64,000 nucleotides of DNA from contig JADJHZ010000011.1 of assembly GCA_016707205.1 (NCBI GenBank), positions 46,680-110,679 of the forward strand. The letters are read 5' to 3'. The DNA comes from Haliscomenobacter sp. (GTDB taxonomy: Bacteria; Bacteroidota; Bacteroidia; Chitinophagales; Saprospiraceae). Under the pieces are notes generated by a model. It saw only the letters and a program-made list of their open reading frames with translations, was not told the DNA's origin and did not search any database. Each line of letters starts with the position of its first letter. Position 1 is the first letter of the stretch. Shown piece after piece: positions 34,110-43,017 of the stretch. The translations under genes and the position numbers were made by a program.

Positions 34110-34817
34110 ATGGAAGAACAAAAAACAGTAGGCGCCATCGTCGCCGAAGACTACCGCACCGCCGTAGTTTTCAAAGAATACGGCATCGATTTCTGTTGCG
34201 GCGGAGGCCGGACCCTCTCCGATACCTGCCAGGCGAAAGGCATCCCGGTGGATCAACTGGAAAACGCCCTGCAGGCTATACAATCCGATCCGGGTTCCAG
34301 TGCGCCGGACTACAAAAACTGGTCTTTGCATTTATTATGCACGTATATTGTCGAAAAACACCATCTTTACGTGCGGAAAATGCTTCCCCAGATCCGGGAA
34401 TTCGCGGCGAAAGTCGCCCGGGTCCATGGCGAACGGCATCCGGAAGTCATCGAAATTTTCGGCCTTTGGGAAACCCTCAGCCAGGAGCTGACCACGCACA
34501 TGATGAAAGAGGAAAACATCCTGTTCCCCTATATCCGGGAGCAGTCCCTTTCAACCGAATCGCCTATTAAAGCGCCCTTCGGCTCGGTGCGGAATCCTAT
34601 CCACGTAATGGAAATCGAACATGAAACGGCAGGCGGTATTATGGCCCAAATCCGGGATTTAAGCCAGGATTACACCGCTCCAGCAGATGGCTGCACGACC
34701 TACAACGTCCTGTACGCCCTGCTCAAGGAGTTTGAAGAAAACCTGCACGAACATATCCACCTGGAAAACAACATCCTGTTCCCCAGGTCGGTGGAGATGG
34801 AGGAGGTTGCGAAGTAA
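34110..34817 (+). CDS. ric: Iron-sulfur cluster repair di-iron protein (RIC/YtfE/ScdA)
   Basis: 235 residues from ATG 34110, first codons MEEQKTVGAIVAEDYRTAVV. The N-terminal ScdA domain has the double Cys of IDFCCGGGRTL; the hemerythrin-like domain carries the di-iron ligands in LHLLCTYIVEKHHLYV, HMMKEENILFPYI, MEIEHETAGGIM and LHEHIHLENNILFPR. It repairs Fe-S clusters damaged by NO or peroxide and can release NO-bound iron. Its place at the end of the nos operon and the presence of an Fe-S Rrf2 sensor make sense of NO exposure during denitrification. The last codons and TAA are part of an octamer array. Confidence 0.93.
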   Translation: MEEQKTVGAIVAEDYRTAVVFKEYGIDFCCGGGRTLSDTCQAKGIPVDQLENALQAIQSDPGSSAPDYKNWSLHLLCTYIVEKHHLYVRKMLPQIREFAAKVARVHGERHPEVIEIFGLWETLSQELTTHMMKEENILFPYIREQSLSTESPIKAPFGSVRNPIHVMEIEHETAGGIMAQIRDLSQDYTAPADGCTTYNVLYALLKEFEENLHEHIHLENNILFPRSVEMEEVAK

Positions 34818-34854
34818 CGAAGTAACGAGGTTGCGAAGTAACGAGGTTGCGAAA
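34803..34854. repeat. 8-bp array, unit GAGGTTGC/GAAGTAAC, spanning the ric stop
   Basis: About six units; the first encodes the final EEVAK of RIC and the TAA stop (34815-34817). Same family as 18011-18050 and 47738-47893. Confidence 0.8.
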
Positions 34855-34871
34855 TTATATATACTAAACAG

Positions 34872-34917
34872 TCACTTAATCACTTAATCACTCAATCACC
34901 AACCACCAATCACCAAT
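34872..34917. repeat. 8-bp array, unit CACTTAAT to CACCAAT, ending in a start codon
   Basis: Six drifting units (CACTTAAT twice, CACTCAAT, CACCAAC, CACCAAT, CACCAATG); the last contains the ATG of the next gene. Confidence 0.75.
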
Positions 34918-35302
34918 GACCCGCTATCCAGCCACTGCCCTCTTCCTTCTTGCGCTGCTCGGGGTTTTCTCCGCAGGCAGGACGGCGATGATGTGGTGGT
35001 ATCACCTGGAGCGGAGCTCTTTTGAGCGGCAGTTTTGTAAAAATACTGCCCGGCCGGAGTTGGAATGCCATGGAAGTTGCCATATCAAGGCGCTTTTTCA
35101 GGATAGGAAACCTGCTTCCGAAATGGCCCCGCCCAGCCGCATTCCCTTGCCGGAGCTTTCCGCTATGGAAATTCGCGAACTGGCGCCGGCATTGATTTTT
35201 GGCTGGAGGGCTGCTATGGAACGCCAAAATCCCTTTACCTCCCTGGAACCCATTCCCAGTGGGTTCCAGTTCCGGTTGTTGCGCCCGCCGGATGTTGCCT
35301 AA
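34916..35302 (+). CDS. Small Cys-containing exported or membrane-anchored protein
   Basis: 128 residues. An N-terminal hydrophobic stretch (ATALFLLALLGVFSAGRTAM) is followed by the pattern FCKNTARPELECHGSCHIK, three Cys and two His within 18 residues, a typical metal or disulfide site. Similar small proteins are often placed next to TonB receptors for copper in Bacteroidota. Start codon lies inside an octamer array. The gene is between the nos operon and the copper-type TonB receptor gene; a metal-handling role is plausible but unproven. Confidence 0.65.
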   Translation: MTRYPATALFLLALLGVFSAGRTAMMWWYHLERSSFERQFCKNTARPELECHGSCHIKALFQDRKPASEMAPPSRIPLPELSAMEIRELAPALIFGWRAAMERQNPFTSLEPIPSGFQFRLLRPPDVA

Positions 35303-35406
35303 AGGTTCACAGTTCAAAGTTTAAAGTTCAAGGGGCCAAACGGCTCTGCTTGCGCTATCAATATCGATGCAATAGCATTGAACTTTGACCCCTTGAGCCT
35401 TGAACT
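35303..35406. terminator. TTCAAAG-family inverted array after the Cys-protein gene
   Basis: Units of GTTCAAAG run from the TAA stop to 35336; mirror units (TTGAACTTTGACC) at 35378-35406 form an imperfect long stem with a 40-base loop. Confidence 0.55.
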
Positions 35407-35441
35407 CCATTCCTTCCCCTTCAGCCATTCATTTCAAAACC

Positions 35442-35476
35442 TGACGCCTAACGTCTAACGTCCTGCGTCTAACTTC
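35442..35476. repeat. CTAACGT-family array before the TonB gene
   Basis: Four degenerate units (GCCTAACGTCTAACGTCC and onward) ending 8 bases before the ATG at 35484. Confidence 0.75.
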
Positions 35477-35483
35477 TCATATC

Positions 35484-37772
35484 ATGCGTATTCATATCGT
35501 ATTATATTTTCTTCTTTTTACCAGCGCGCTGATGGCACAAAAGACCCTTCTGGTGAGCGGCAAGATCCAGGAGGCGCAAAGCAAACAAGCAGTTCCTTAC
35601 GCTACGGTGCTCATCAACGGCCAGGCGGTCTATGCCGGAGAGGATGGCGCCTTTAAAGCCGAAATCCCCGTGGCGGGCCAATACCGGATCTCGATAGAGC
35701 AGATCGGGTTTGAACCCCTGGTTCAGACAATGGATCAAATTCCCGGCGAAGGCATTACCTTTTTCATGCGCCCTCGCCCGGTGTGGGTATCGGAAATCCT
35801 GGTGGCAGGCCAGCGGAGCCCGGGGTTCGCACAATCGACGTTGTTGAACGACGATGCAAAATTGTCCAGCCAGCCCCGCGACGTAGGCGATCTGCTCAAC
35901 GACATGCCCGGATTTGCCATGATCAAACGGGGCGGATATGCCCTGGACCCCGTGTTCCGGTCGTTCAAATACGAGCAACTCAACGTGGTGTACGATGGCG
36001 GCGTAGAACTGACGCACGCCTGCCCCAACCGCATGGACCCGGCGACCACCCACGTCAACCCGGAAGAGATCCGCAAAATTGAGCTGATCCGCGGTCCGTT
36101 TAGCGTTCGGTATGGCCCGAGCATGGGCGCCACCATCAATATCGTCACAGAAACCCCATTTCAGGAAAGCGCTGACGGATTTGGCGGTTCCCTGGAAGGC
36201 GGGTACGAATTTAACGGCGATGGGAAAAGTACCCGTCTTACCCTGAATCATCAGAAGGGCAATTACCGTTTTTTTGCCGGGGGCGGACTGAAAGACTACG
36301 GAAACTATACCAATGGGGAGGGCAAAGAAATCCCCACTTCGTTCAGAACGTACGATTACGCATTAAAGGCGGGAATGCAGGCAGCTCCGGACCATCAGGT
36401 ACACCTCACCTGGCGTCAGGGCTTTGTCCGGGACGTGTTGCATGCCGGGCTCATGATGGACACCGATTACGACAACACCAGCATGGCGGTTGCAGATTAT
36501 CAATGGAGGCCCATGGGCGCCACCCTGCACGAACTGGCGGCCAAATTCTACGGCTCCTATGTCGACCATCGCATGAGCAACCGCCTGCGCCCGAATTTTA
36601 AGTCGTCCGAGTCGGTTTCCGACGTCACCGCAACCACTATGGGAGGACGGGTAGAAGCTACCCTTTTGGCAAGCGCCCGCCATTGGTGGTTTGCCGGCGC
36701 CGATATGCGGTATATGGGAAGGACCGGAAGCAGGGACCGTCTTCAGAAAGTAAATATGATGACCGGAGAACCCCTGGCCAAACCTTTGGCGTTTGTGGAT
36801 ACGATCTGGCCCGATGCGTCCATTTCCCAAACCGGCCTTTTTCTGGAAAGCCGCCGGCTGCTGGGCAGCCGATGGACGCTGCTCACCGGCGTCCGCACGG
36901 ATTTCGTTTTTGCCAACGCACGTGAAGCCGAAGCGGATTTCGACAAGCTTTATGGGAATGACCTGAAAAACGATACCGAAATCAACTTCAGCGCCACCGC
37001 TTCGCTGGCTTTCCAGCCAACGGAACCCTGGAACCTCCAACTGGCCCTGGGCCGGGGCGTGCGCACCGCCAACATGATCGAACGGTACATCAACCACTTC
37101 AACGTGGGCAGAGATCCTTACGAATACGTCGGCAATCCCAAACTCAAGCCCGAAGCCAACAACCAGATCGAATTTTCGGTCCAGCGGCAGGGAGACCGTT
37201 TCGAGTTTGGATTCCAGACATTCTATTCGTACCTCCAGAACTACATCACCGCCCGGGTTGACAGTACGCTCAAGCGGAAGTTTATGCCCACCCAAAACCC
37301 GAAAGTGTCCCGCCGATTCGTCAATCTGGATAAAGCAGAGCAAATGGGGTTTGAGTTCCACGCGGGCATTCAGCTCCTTCGCGGGCTCCAGCTTTCGGGC
37401 AACGTGGCGTATACGTACGCCCAGAACCTCGACTGGAACGAGCCCCTGCCCGAAGTCGCCCCGCTGGAAGCCACGCTGACCCTGCATTACGAACGGAAAA
37501 TCTGGTGGGCCGAACTTCGCGGCCGCCTGGTGAGCGAACAAACGCGCGTCTCCCAAATTTTTGGAGAGCCTGCTACTCCCGGGTTTGAAACCCTCGATTT
37601 CCGGGCCGGCGTAGAACCGCTGCCTGGGTTAACCTTTGGACTTGGCGTACTCAACCTGTTCAACGCAAACTACTGGGAACACCTCAACCGGGCTTATGTC
37701 AATATGCCGGAACAAGGCATCCTCTACGAATCCGGAAGAAACGCAACCGTCATGCTGAAATACGCCTTCTAA
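35484..37772 (+). CDS. TonB-dependent copper receptor, OprC/NosA-like
   Basis: Outer-membrane receptor of 762 residues: signal peptide ending near ALMA-QK, CarboxypepD-regulatory-like domain (about 22-100), plug (about 110-225) and 22-strand barrel to a C-terminal aromatic (LKYAF). The plug has C180-PNR-M184 in THACPNRMDPATTHV, and the barrel has H362-R-M364 in YVDHRMSNRL. This CxxxM plus HxM pair, with near-identical spacing, is the copper site of Pseudomonas OprC/NosA. Located right after the nos operon, it most likely imports copper for NosZ. Its TAA is followed at once by a two-hairpin element. Confidence 0.88.
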   Translation: MRIHIVLYFLLFTSALMAQKTLLVSGKIQEAQSKQAVPYATVLINGQAVYAGEDGAFKAEIPVAGQYRISIEQIGFEPLVQTMDQIPGEGITFFMRPRPVWVSEILVAGQRSPGFAQSTLLNDDAKLSSQPRDVGDLLNDMPGFAMIKRGGYALDPVFRSFKYEQLNVVYDGGVELTHACPNRMDPATTHVNPEEIRKIELIRGPFSVRYGPSMGATINIVTETPFQESADGFGGSLEGGYEFNGDGKSTRLTLNHQKGNYRFFAGGGLKDYGNYTNGEGKEIPTSFRTYDYALKAGMQAAPDHQVHLTWRQGFVRDVLHAGLMMDTDYDNTSMAVADYQWRPMGATLHELAAKFYGSYVDHRMSNRLRPNFKSSESVSDVTATTMGGRVEATLLASARHWWFAGADMRYMGRTGSRDRLQKVNMMTGEPLAKPLAFVDTIWPDASISQTGLFLESRRLLGSRWTLLTGVRTDFVFANAREAEADFDKLYGNDLKNDTEINFSATASLAFQPTEPWNLQLALGRGVRTANMIERYINHFNVGRDPYEYVGNPKLKPEANNQIEFSVQRQGDRFEFGFQTFYSYLQNYITARVDSTLKRKFMPTQNPKVSRRFVNLDKAEQMGFEFHAGIQLLRGLQLSGNVAYTYAQNLDWNEPLPEVAPLEATLTLHYERKIWWAELRGRLVSEQTRVSQIFGEPATPGFETLDFRAGVEPLPGLTFGLGVLNLFNANYWEHLNRAYVNMPEQGILYESGRNATVMLKYAF

Positions 37773-37821
37773 TGTAGCTCGGAATTTCATTCCGGGACGT
37801 TCTTCGGAATTTCATTCCGGG
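37773..37821 (+). repeat. Two-hairpin element (TGTAGC...), copy 2
   Basis: Begins directly after the TonB receptor stop: TGTAGCTCGGAATTTCATTC, spacer, then a second CGGAAT-TTC-ATTCCG stem. It aligns with 24239-24288 in the opposite orientation. Confidence 0.75.
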
Positions 37822-37878
37822 ATCGTTCAGGCCTATCTCAAAAGATGGTTTTGCCCGTGCCCGATAGAAAGACTTTTT

Positions 37879-38086
37879 TAGAAGGTATCTCAAAACTGCA
37901 AGAATTCTGCTCAATCCATCGTTGGGCCTCCCCCCAACCCCCTCCAAAGGAGGGGGAGCAACAAAGGAAGGCAATGACAACCTTAATTCCAATGCTTATC
38001 TCTACCCTTGCCCAAACGGTTCCCCTCCTTCGGAGGGGTTAGGGGAGGCCGCCCACACCCTGGAAAGTGTTTTGAGATAGCTTCTA
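37879..38086. mobile_element. MITE copy 2 (204 bp, TA-flanked)
   Basis: Element 37881-38084 with terminal repeats GAAGGTATCTCAAAAC and GTTTTGAGATAGCTTC (one mismatch), TA on both sides, internal GGCCTCCCCCCAACCCC inverted pair. About 90% like copy 1. The right edge creates the stop of the sialidase pseudogene. Confidence 0.82.
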
Positions 38087-39201
38087 CTCAAATCGGGAAA
38101 GCGGGAGTTCCCTGAAGGCAATTCCTCCCCTCGTACGGCGACTTCGCCCCGCCTTCAAAAAGCAAGCCGATATTGCCGTTGGGAAGAACAACCAGATTGG
38201 AGTAGGCGGAAGGCCCCTGGTGAACAAGGGCTTTCCGCTTCCACGTTTTCCCGTGATCGTAGGAGATCCGGACGGTCATGTGGGTCCGCGAGGTTTGGCT
38301 GGCCGGGTTAGAGAAGGCCAAAAACGGCCTTCTACCCGGGGCGTCGTACCGCAACAAGCTGGCCTGGCAAACCGGTTCGATCAACGCGGTATCGCCACGC
38401 AGCGGCGACCACGTCGCTCCGCCGTCGCGGCTCCAGCGACGTTTGGCGGATGCGGACGGACGTGTAGTTGCGCATATTCAACAGGAGTTTGCCTCCGGGC
38501 AGTTCGGCCACCGTGCTTTCGTTCACCTGATCGGAAGGAGTAGTACCACCCAGTGCCCAGGTCGTTCCGCCATCGTCGGAATGGATGGTATGGGAAAAAT
38601 ATTTTTTCGTCCCCGCCTCGATATGGTCGCAGGGGATAATCAGTCTGTTTTTATATTTCCCCTTTCGCAGCTGGATGCCGTTGACCGGCCCGGTGGCGTA
38701 CCAGGTCCAGTTGGGTTGCTTGACCTGCGGCGTAATCTCTCTGGCAGCAGACCACGTCTTCCCATCGTCGGAAGAGTGCATAACAAAAACCCGGCGGGTA
38801 TCCCGGCTGGCGCCATCGATGATCTGGGGCTCGCGGTCTGTATCCAGATTCCAGGTCGAGAGCAGGACGATTTTCCCGGTCCGGCGATCCACAACCGGGG
38901 CTGGATTTCCGCAGGTATTGCCGTTGTCGTCCCATACGACACTCAGTGGGGACCAGGACTTCCCACCATCGGAGGAACGTTTCAGGACCAGGTCGATATC
39001 GCCCGAATCGCCGCAGTTGTTTTTTCTTCCTTCCGCAAAAGCCAGCAGGGTTCCCTGGTTTGTCGCCACGATGGCCGGAATGCGGAAGCATGCGTAGTCT
39101 TCTGCGCCGCTTTGGAAGAGGTGGTTAAGGGGTTGGGCGGGGATAGCCCCTGGCAAGGCGGCCGCGATGGCCAAAACAAGGGCAACGAGTTTTTCTTTCA
39201 C
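38085..39201 (-). pseudogene. Exo-alpha-sialidase (GH33), decayed
   Basis: Secreted sialidase that would cleave terminal sialic acid. Signal peptide MKEKLVALVLAIAAALPGAI, the FRIP motif CFRIPAIVATNQGT, and Asp boxes SSDGGKSWS, SSDDGKTWS, SDDGGTTWA and, in another frame, YDHGKTWK. A one-base insertion at 38433-38434 (CC) shifts the frame; the other frame continues IEPVCQASLLRYDAPG to SPYEG, after which a second shift near 38124-38130 must be undone to read IAFRELPLSRF. The gene then stops at the TA of MITE copy 2, so the last residues are lost. With two frameshifts and a cut 3' end it is unlikely to be active. Confidence 0.8.
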
Positions 39202-39378
39202 TGGTAACCTGCTTTGTGGTAACCCAATATAAAGCTTAATCTGGAATTAGCCCGGAGGAGGGGCTCTTTTTCCGTTCTGCTGTCCGAACCCGTTAGAAAT
39301 TGAAACAGGAAGGGGAAAATTGACTATTTTGACCATTCAAAAACCAAAAAAAACCTTAAACCATATTTTACCCCCAAA

Positions 39379-40845
39379 ATGGGTCGATTTGAAATCCCTG
39401 CCATGATAAAAACACAGAACCCGCCTGGTCATCGGCGCCTGATCCTTGCCATTGCCGTGTTTTTCGTTTCCCGCTTCTTCGGATATAGCCAGGACCCCGC
39501 TTCCCTGAAACTTCCCATACCTGGGGCAGACCCTTTCCTGACCTACAAAAAATACACCCCCAAACCCAACGACCGGATGATCTCCCGGGATACCTACCTC
39601 GATCAGCTTTACGGCTTCTGGCTGGGCGCCTGCATCGCCAACTGGACGGGCCTCATTACCGAGATGGACAAAATCGGGAATATCGGCGATATCAAAACCG
39701 GGCCCTTTTATACCCGAAAAGATTGGGGAAAACCGGACCATCCCAATATTTGGAGTCAAGGCAACCGCAGCCCGATTTCCCCCACCATTGACTTTGTCTT
39801 TGCCGCTCCGGACAGCATTTGGGGGGCCGATGACGACACGGACATTGAATACATGTATCAGTACCTTTTGTACGTCAATAAAACCTCCGTGTTAACCGGC
39901 CCCCAGATCAGGGACGGTTGGCTGGCACATATCAAACCGGAGGAAGAAAACTATTTGTGGGTCTCCAACCAAAAAGCATTTGATCTGATGAAAGCAGGGA
40001 TAGTCCCGCCGGAAACCAGCCATCCAGATAACAATCCCGAATTCGAGATGATCGATGCCCAGCTCACGACAGAAATATTCGGCCTTTTTGCTCCTGCCCG
40101 GCCCGATATGGCGCTAACTATGGCCAACCTGCCGATTCAAACCACCGCCCGGCGAGATGCGGAATGGATCTCGGAATTTTACGTGATCATGCATTCCCTG
40201 GCATCGCGAATAGACTCTTCCAAACCCAGGAAGAAAAACATTCTTTGGATGGCGGACACGGCACGAAAACGCCTGCCTGCTGGCTCGTACGCTGCCGGGA
40301 TGTACGATTTCGTAAAAAGCAGGTATCTCGCAAACGTACCCTGGGAACAAACCCGGGACGACGTGTACCAAAGATACCAGGTAGAACAAGCCGATGGCTA
40401 TCATATGACCTCCCAGGAAAGGTATTGCAACGGTTGTTTTGCCGCCGGCATCAATTTCGCATCCAGCCTCATCAGTCTTTTCTATGGCGAAGGCGACCTG
40501 AAAAAAACGATAAAAATAGGGGCATTGGCCGGTTGGGATTCAGATAACCCTACCTCTACCTGGGGCGGGCTTCTCGGATTCATGCTGGGTAAAAAAGGTA
40601 TTGAAAAAACGTTCAAAAGGACCTTTTCCGATCGGTTTCATATCCATCGAACCCGAACAGGGTTCCCCAACGACGGAAAAGACACGTTTGCGGAAATGGC
40701 TAAAATGGGGGTATGGATTACCGACCGCGTCGTACAGGAAGCGTTGGGCGGCGGGGTAGACCTGGAGAAAAATTGCTGGTACATTCCGGACAAACCCTTA
40801 ATCATTGCACCTGGAAGTTCGCAAAACGATCACAAAGACGAATGA
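39379..40845 (+). CDS. Secreted ADP-ribosylglycohydrolase-family protein
   Basis: 488 residues (480 from the alternative ATG 39403, which gives a neater signal peptide, MIKTQNPPGHRRLILAIAV then FFVSRFFGYSQ). ADP-ribosylglycohydrolase fold: metal-binding acidic cluster WGADDDTDIEYMYQYLLY near residue 155 and the second cluster GWDSDNPTSTWGG near 395. Most family members are cytosolic; an exported version implies that the substrate is extracellular, perhaps a glycoside and not ADP-ribose. Followed at 4 bases by the alpha/beta hydrolase gene. Confidence 0.83.
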   Translation: MGRFEIPAMIKTQNPPGHRRLILAIAVFFVSRFFGYSQDPASLKLPIPGADPFLTYKKYTPKPNDRMISRDTYLDQLYGFWLGACIANWTGLITEMDKIGNIGDIKTGPFYTRKDWGKPDHPNIWSQGNRSPISPTIDFVFAAPDSIWGADDDTDIEYMYQYLLYVNKTSVLTGPQIRDGWLAHIKPEEENYLWVSNQKAFDLMKAGIVPPETSHPDNNPEFEMIDAQLTTEIFGLFAPARPDMALTMANLPIQTTARRDAEWISEFYVIMHSLASRIDSSKPRKKNILWMADTARKRLPAGSYAAGMYDFVKSRYLANVPWEQTRDDVYQRYQVEQADGYHMTSQERYCNGCFAAGINFASSLISLFYGEGDLKKTIKIGALAGWDSDNPTSTWGGLLGFMLGKKGIEKTFKRTFSDRFHIHRTRTGFPNDGKDTFAEMAKMGVWITDRVVQEALGGGVDLEKNCWYIPDKPLIIAPGSSQNDHKDE

Positions 40846-40849
40846 CGGC

Positions 40850-41713
40850 ATGAATAGGCGCATTAAAACCAAGGTTTCCCAACTTGCCGTTCTCGCCATT
40901 GGCGGCTACGTCAATACCGTTGCTCTGTTTTCTCCCAGGCAGGCCGGAAAGATTGCTTTAGATTTGTTTTCCAAACCCCGGGCCCGCAAACACAAGCTTC
41001 ACGATGCCGATTTGCTTTCGGAAGCGCGTCAGGAGGGCATGGAGGTGAACGGGCACACCGTCCATTTCTTTCACTGGGTTGGAGAGGGGCCGCGGGTGAT
41101 GCTGGCGCACGGCTGGGAGAGCAACGCCAGCCGGTGGGAAGTTTTAGTCCGCTCGTTACAAAAGAACGGGTACGATATCGTAGCCCCGGATGCGCCCTCC
41201 CACGGCCTTTCCGGAGGCGAGACCTTTAATGTAGTCTTGTACGCCGATGCACTCCGGGAGTTGATGATTTCTTTACGGCCCCAAACCCTCATAGGTCATT
41301 CTGCAGGCGGGATGGCGGCTGTCTTTCTTCTGTACAACCACCCCGAACTGGCCCCCAAAAACCTGGTTTTACTCGCTGTTCCATCGGAGCTCAATTTACT
41401 AATGGACCGTTTCCGGCGCATGGTGGGCATGAACGATAAGGTGTTTAACGGGATGCAAGAGGTATTCCACCTCCAGTATGGGTGGAAAATGAGCGATTTT
41501 GCCATCCACCGATTTATTCAAAAACTAAAGATCCCGGGCTTGGTCGTTCACGATGAGGCAGACCCCATCGCCCCGATGGAGGAAGGACTTTCCATCCACG
41601 AAAACTGGAAAGGTTCCCGTTTTACCGCTACCCAGGGGCTAGGCCATAGCCTGCATGGGGAAGAGGTGGTGCGCGCGATAATTGATTATCTTGAGGATCA
41701 TAAACCAACCTAA
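40850..41713 (+). CDS. Alpha/beta hydrolase
   Basis: 287 residues from ATG 40850 (the frame is open from 40805 but overlaps the upstream gene). Oxyanion motif LAHGWESNASRWE, nucleophile elbow IGHSAGGMAA, acid in VHDEADPIAPME and catalytic His in LGHSLHGEE. A hydrophobic N-terminus (VSQLAVLAIGGYVNTVALFS) may attach it to the membrane. Substrate unknown. Two bases separate it from the GH18 gene, so the three genes 39379-42764 form an operon. Confidence 0.85.
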   Translation: MNRRIKTKVSQLAVLAIGGYVNTVALFSPRQAGKIALDLFSKPRARKHKLHDADLLSEARQEGMEVNGHTVHFFHWVGEGPRVMLAHGWESNASRWEVLVRSLQKNGYDIVAPDAPSHGLSGGETFNVVLYADALRELMISLRPQTLIGHSAGGMAAVFLLYNHPELAPKNLVLLAVPSELNLLMDRFRRMVGMNDKVFNGMQEVFHLQYGWKMSDFAIHRFIQKLKIPGLVVHDEADPIAPMEEGLSIHENWKGSRFTATQGLGHSLHGEEVVRAIIDYLEDHKPT

Positions 41714-41714
41714 C

Positions 41715-42764
41715 ATGAAATCAATAACGGTGTTCTTGTTTTGGCTCGTGGCGGCTTTTTCCTCTGCTCTGGCTCAATCCCGCCCGGAAAATCTCTTCTA
41801 TATGGTGGACACGCCGGAATCGTTTGAAAGCTTTATAAAAAACGTATCGCAAATCGACATCGTTTGTCCGCAAACGTTTCTGGTTAGCAAAGAAGGGGTA
41901 CTTACCGGTAGCGTCGACCGCCGCGTACTGGAAATTGCCAAAGCCAATAAGATCAAGGTAATGCCCTTGATCGTCAACAGCGGGTTCAACCAGCAATTGC
42001 TGCACGATATTGTCTCCAACCCTGTTTCCCGAAAGCGGTCGATTGAAATGATGCTGGAATACGGCCGCCGGTACGGCCTGGATGGCTGGCAATTTGATCT
42101 GGAAGGGCTTCATATTTCCGACCGGGACAACTTCACCCAATACTTTCGGGAAACGGCCGACGCCCTGCATAATGCAGGAATGCAGCTCTCTGCAGCACTC
42201 GTGCATCAATTCGAGAACGCGGGAGGGCCTTCCGCCTATACGCGTTTCCTATATGAAAACTGGCGCGCCGGATACCACTTTAAGGCGTTGGCTGAAATTG
42301 GCGATTTTCTTTCCATTATGACCTACGACCAGCATACCCGGCGGACGCCGCCCGGTCCGGTGGCCGGGGTAGAATGGATGCAAAAAGTAATCGAATACCT
42401 GATCTCTGAAGGAGTCCCTCCAGCCAAGATCTCTATGGGCATCCCCAATTACTCGGTGCATTGGTATGCCGATTATTCCGAAGAGCGCGGCGGATTTACT
42501 ACCGGCCGGCAATTGGGATACAACTGGGTGCAACACCTGCTGGGCCAACACGGCGCCCAGCCTGTCTGGAATGAAAAAGCCGGCTGCAACTACGCCTTCT
42601 GGGATAACGGCGGTGTTTTTGAATACCTGTTCATCGAAGATGGACAATCCCTTCGGCTAAAGCTGAAACTCCTCCAAAAATACCAGCTCCGAGGCATTTC
42701 TGTATGGGTCCTGGGAAAGGAGGCTCCCGATTTTTGGCCGGTTTTGAGCAAAGCGCGGCAATAG
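41715..42764 (+). CDS. Secreted glycoside hydrolase family 18 protein
   Basis: 349 residues; signal peptide MKSITVFLFWLVAAFSSALA. TIM-barrel GH18 with the catalytic motif in GLDGWQFDLEGL (D-x-x-F-D-x-E; the last Glu is the acid) and SIMTYDQHTRR further on, C-terminal GISVWVLGKEAPDFWP. This resembles the YaaH/chitinase-like branch acting on N-acetylglucosamine polymers such as peptidoglycan or chitin. Third gene of the operon with an ADP-ribosylglycohydrolase-family protein and a hydrolase, suggesting an exported sugar-degrading set. Confidence 0.85.
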   Translation: MKSITVFLFWLVAAFSSALAQSRPENLFYMVDTPESFESFIKNVSQIDIVCPQTFLVSKEGVLTGSVDRRVLEIAKANKIKVMPLIVNSGFNQQLLHDIVSNPVSRKRSIEMMLEYGRRYGLDGWQFDLEGLHISDRDNFTQYFRETADALHNAGMQLSAALVHQFENAGGPSAYTRFLYENWRAGYHFKALAEIGDFLSIMTYDQHTRRTPPGPVAGVEWMQKVIEYLISEGVPPAKISMGIPNYSVHWYADYSEERGGFTTGRQLGYNWVQHLLGQHGAQPVWNEKAGCNYAFWDNGGVFEYLFIEDGQSLRLKLKLLQKYQLRGISVWVLGKEAPDFWPVLSKARQ

Positions 42765-43017
42765 AATCACCCTGCGTCTCCCCCTGGCGCCGAAGGTCCA
42801 TCGTCAATTAGCGCAGAGAAACCAGAATCCCTCTCTTCGCAGCATAGCCCAACCCCTTTCCTCCCTACCGAAGGGAAAAATTCCTGGGTATGGAGAAAGC
42901 GCATTAACAGCGCGAATTTTTTCTCGCTCTCTGAACATATTCCTTTCCAAAGAGTTATATTCTGGTCTGGATTTTACCGGTTTTTTTATTTTTGCAATTC
43001 AAACACCTCTTGTTCCA
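42765..43017. other. Intergenic, weak terminator and promoter
   Basis: GCGC-ATTAACA-GCGC followed by GAATTTTTT near 42900-42924 could end the GH18 operon. The -7 box at 42987 belongs to the small gene that follows. Nothing else is recognised. Confidence 0.45.
42987..42994 (+). promoter_or_regulatory. -7 box (TATTTTTG) for the 40-residue gene
   Basis: Exact TAnnTTTG match 23 bases before ATG 43018. Confidence 0.5.

Noticed and set aside
42900..42924. Intrinsic terminator after the GH18 gene
   Set aside because: The stem is only 4 bp; mentioned in the gap entry but too weak for its own entry.
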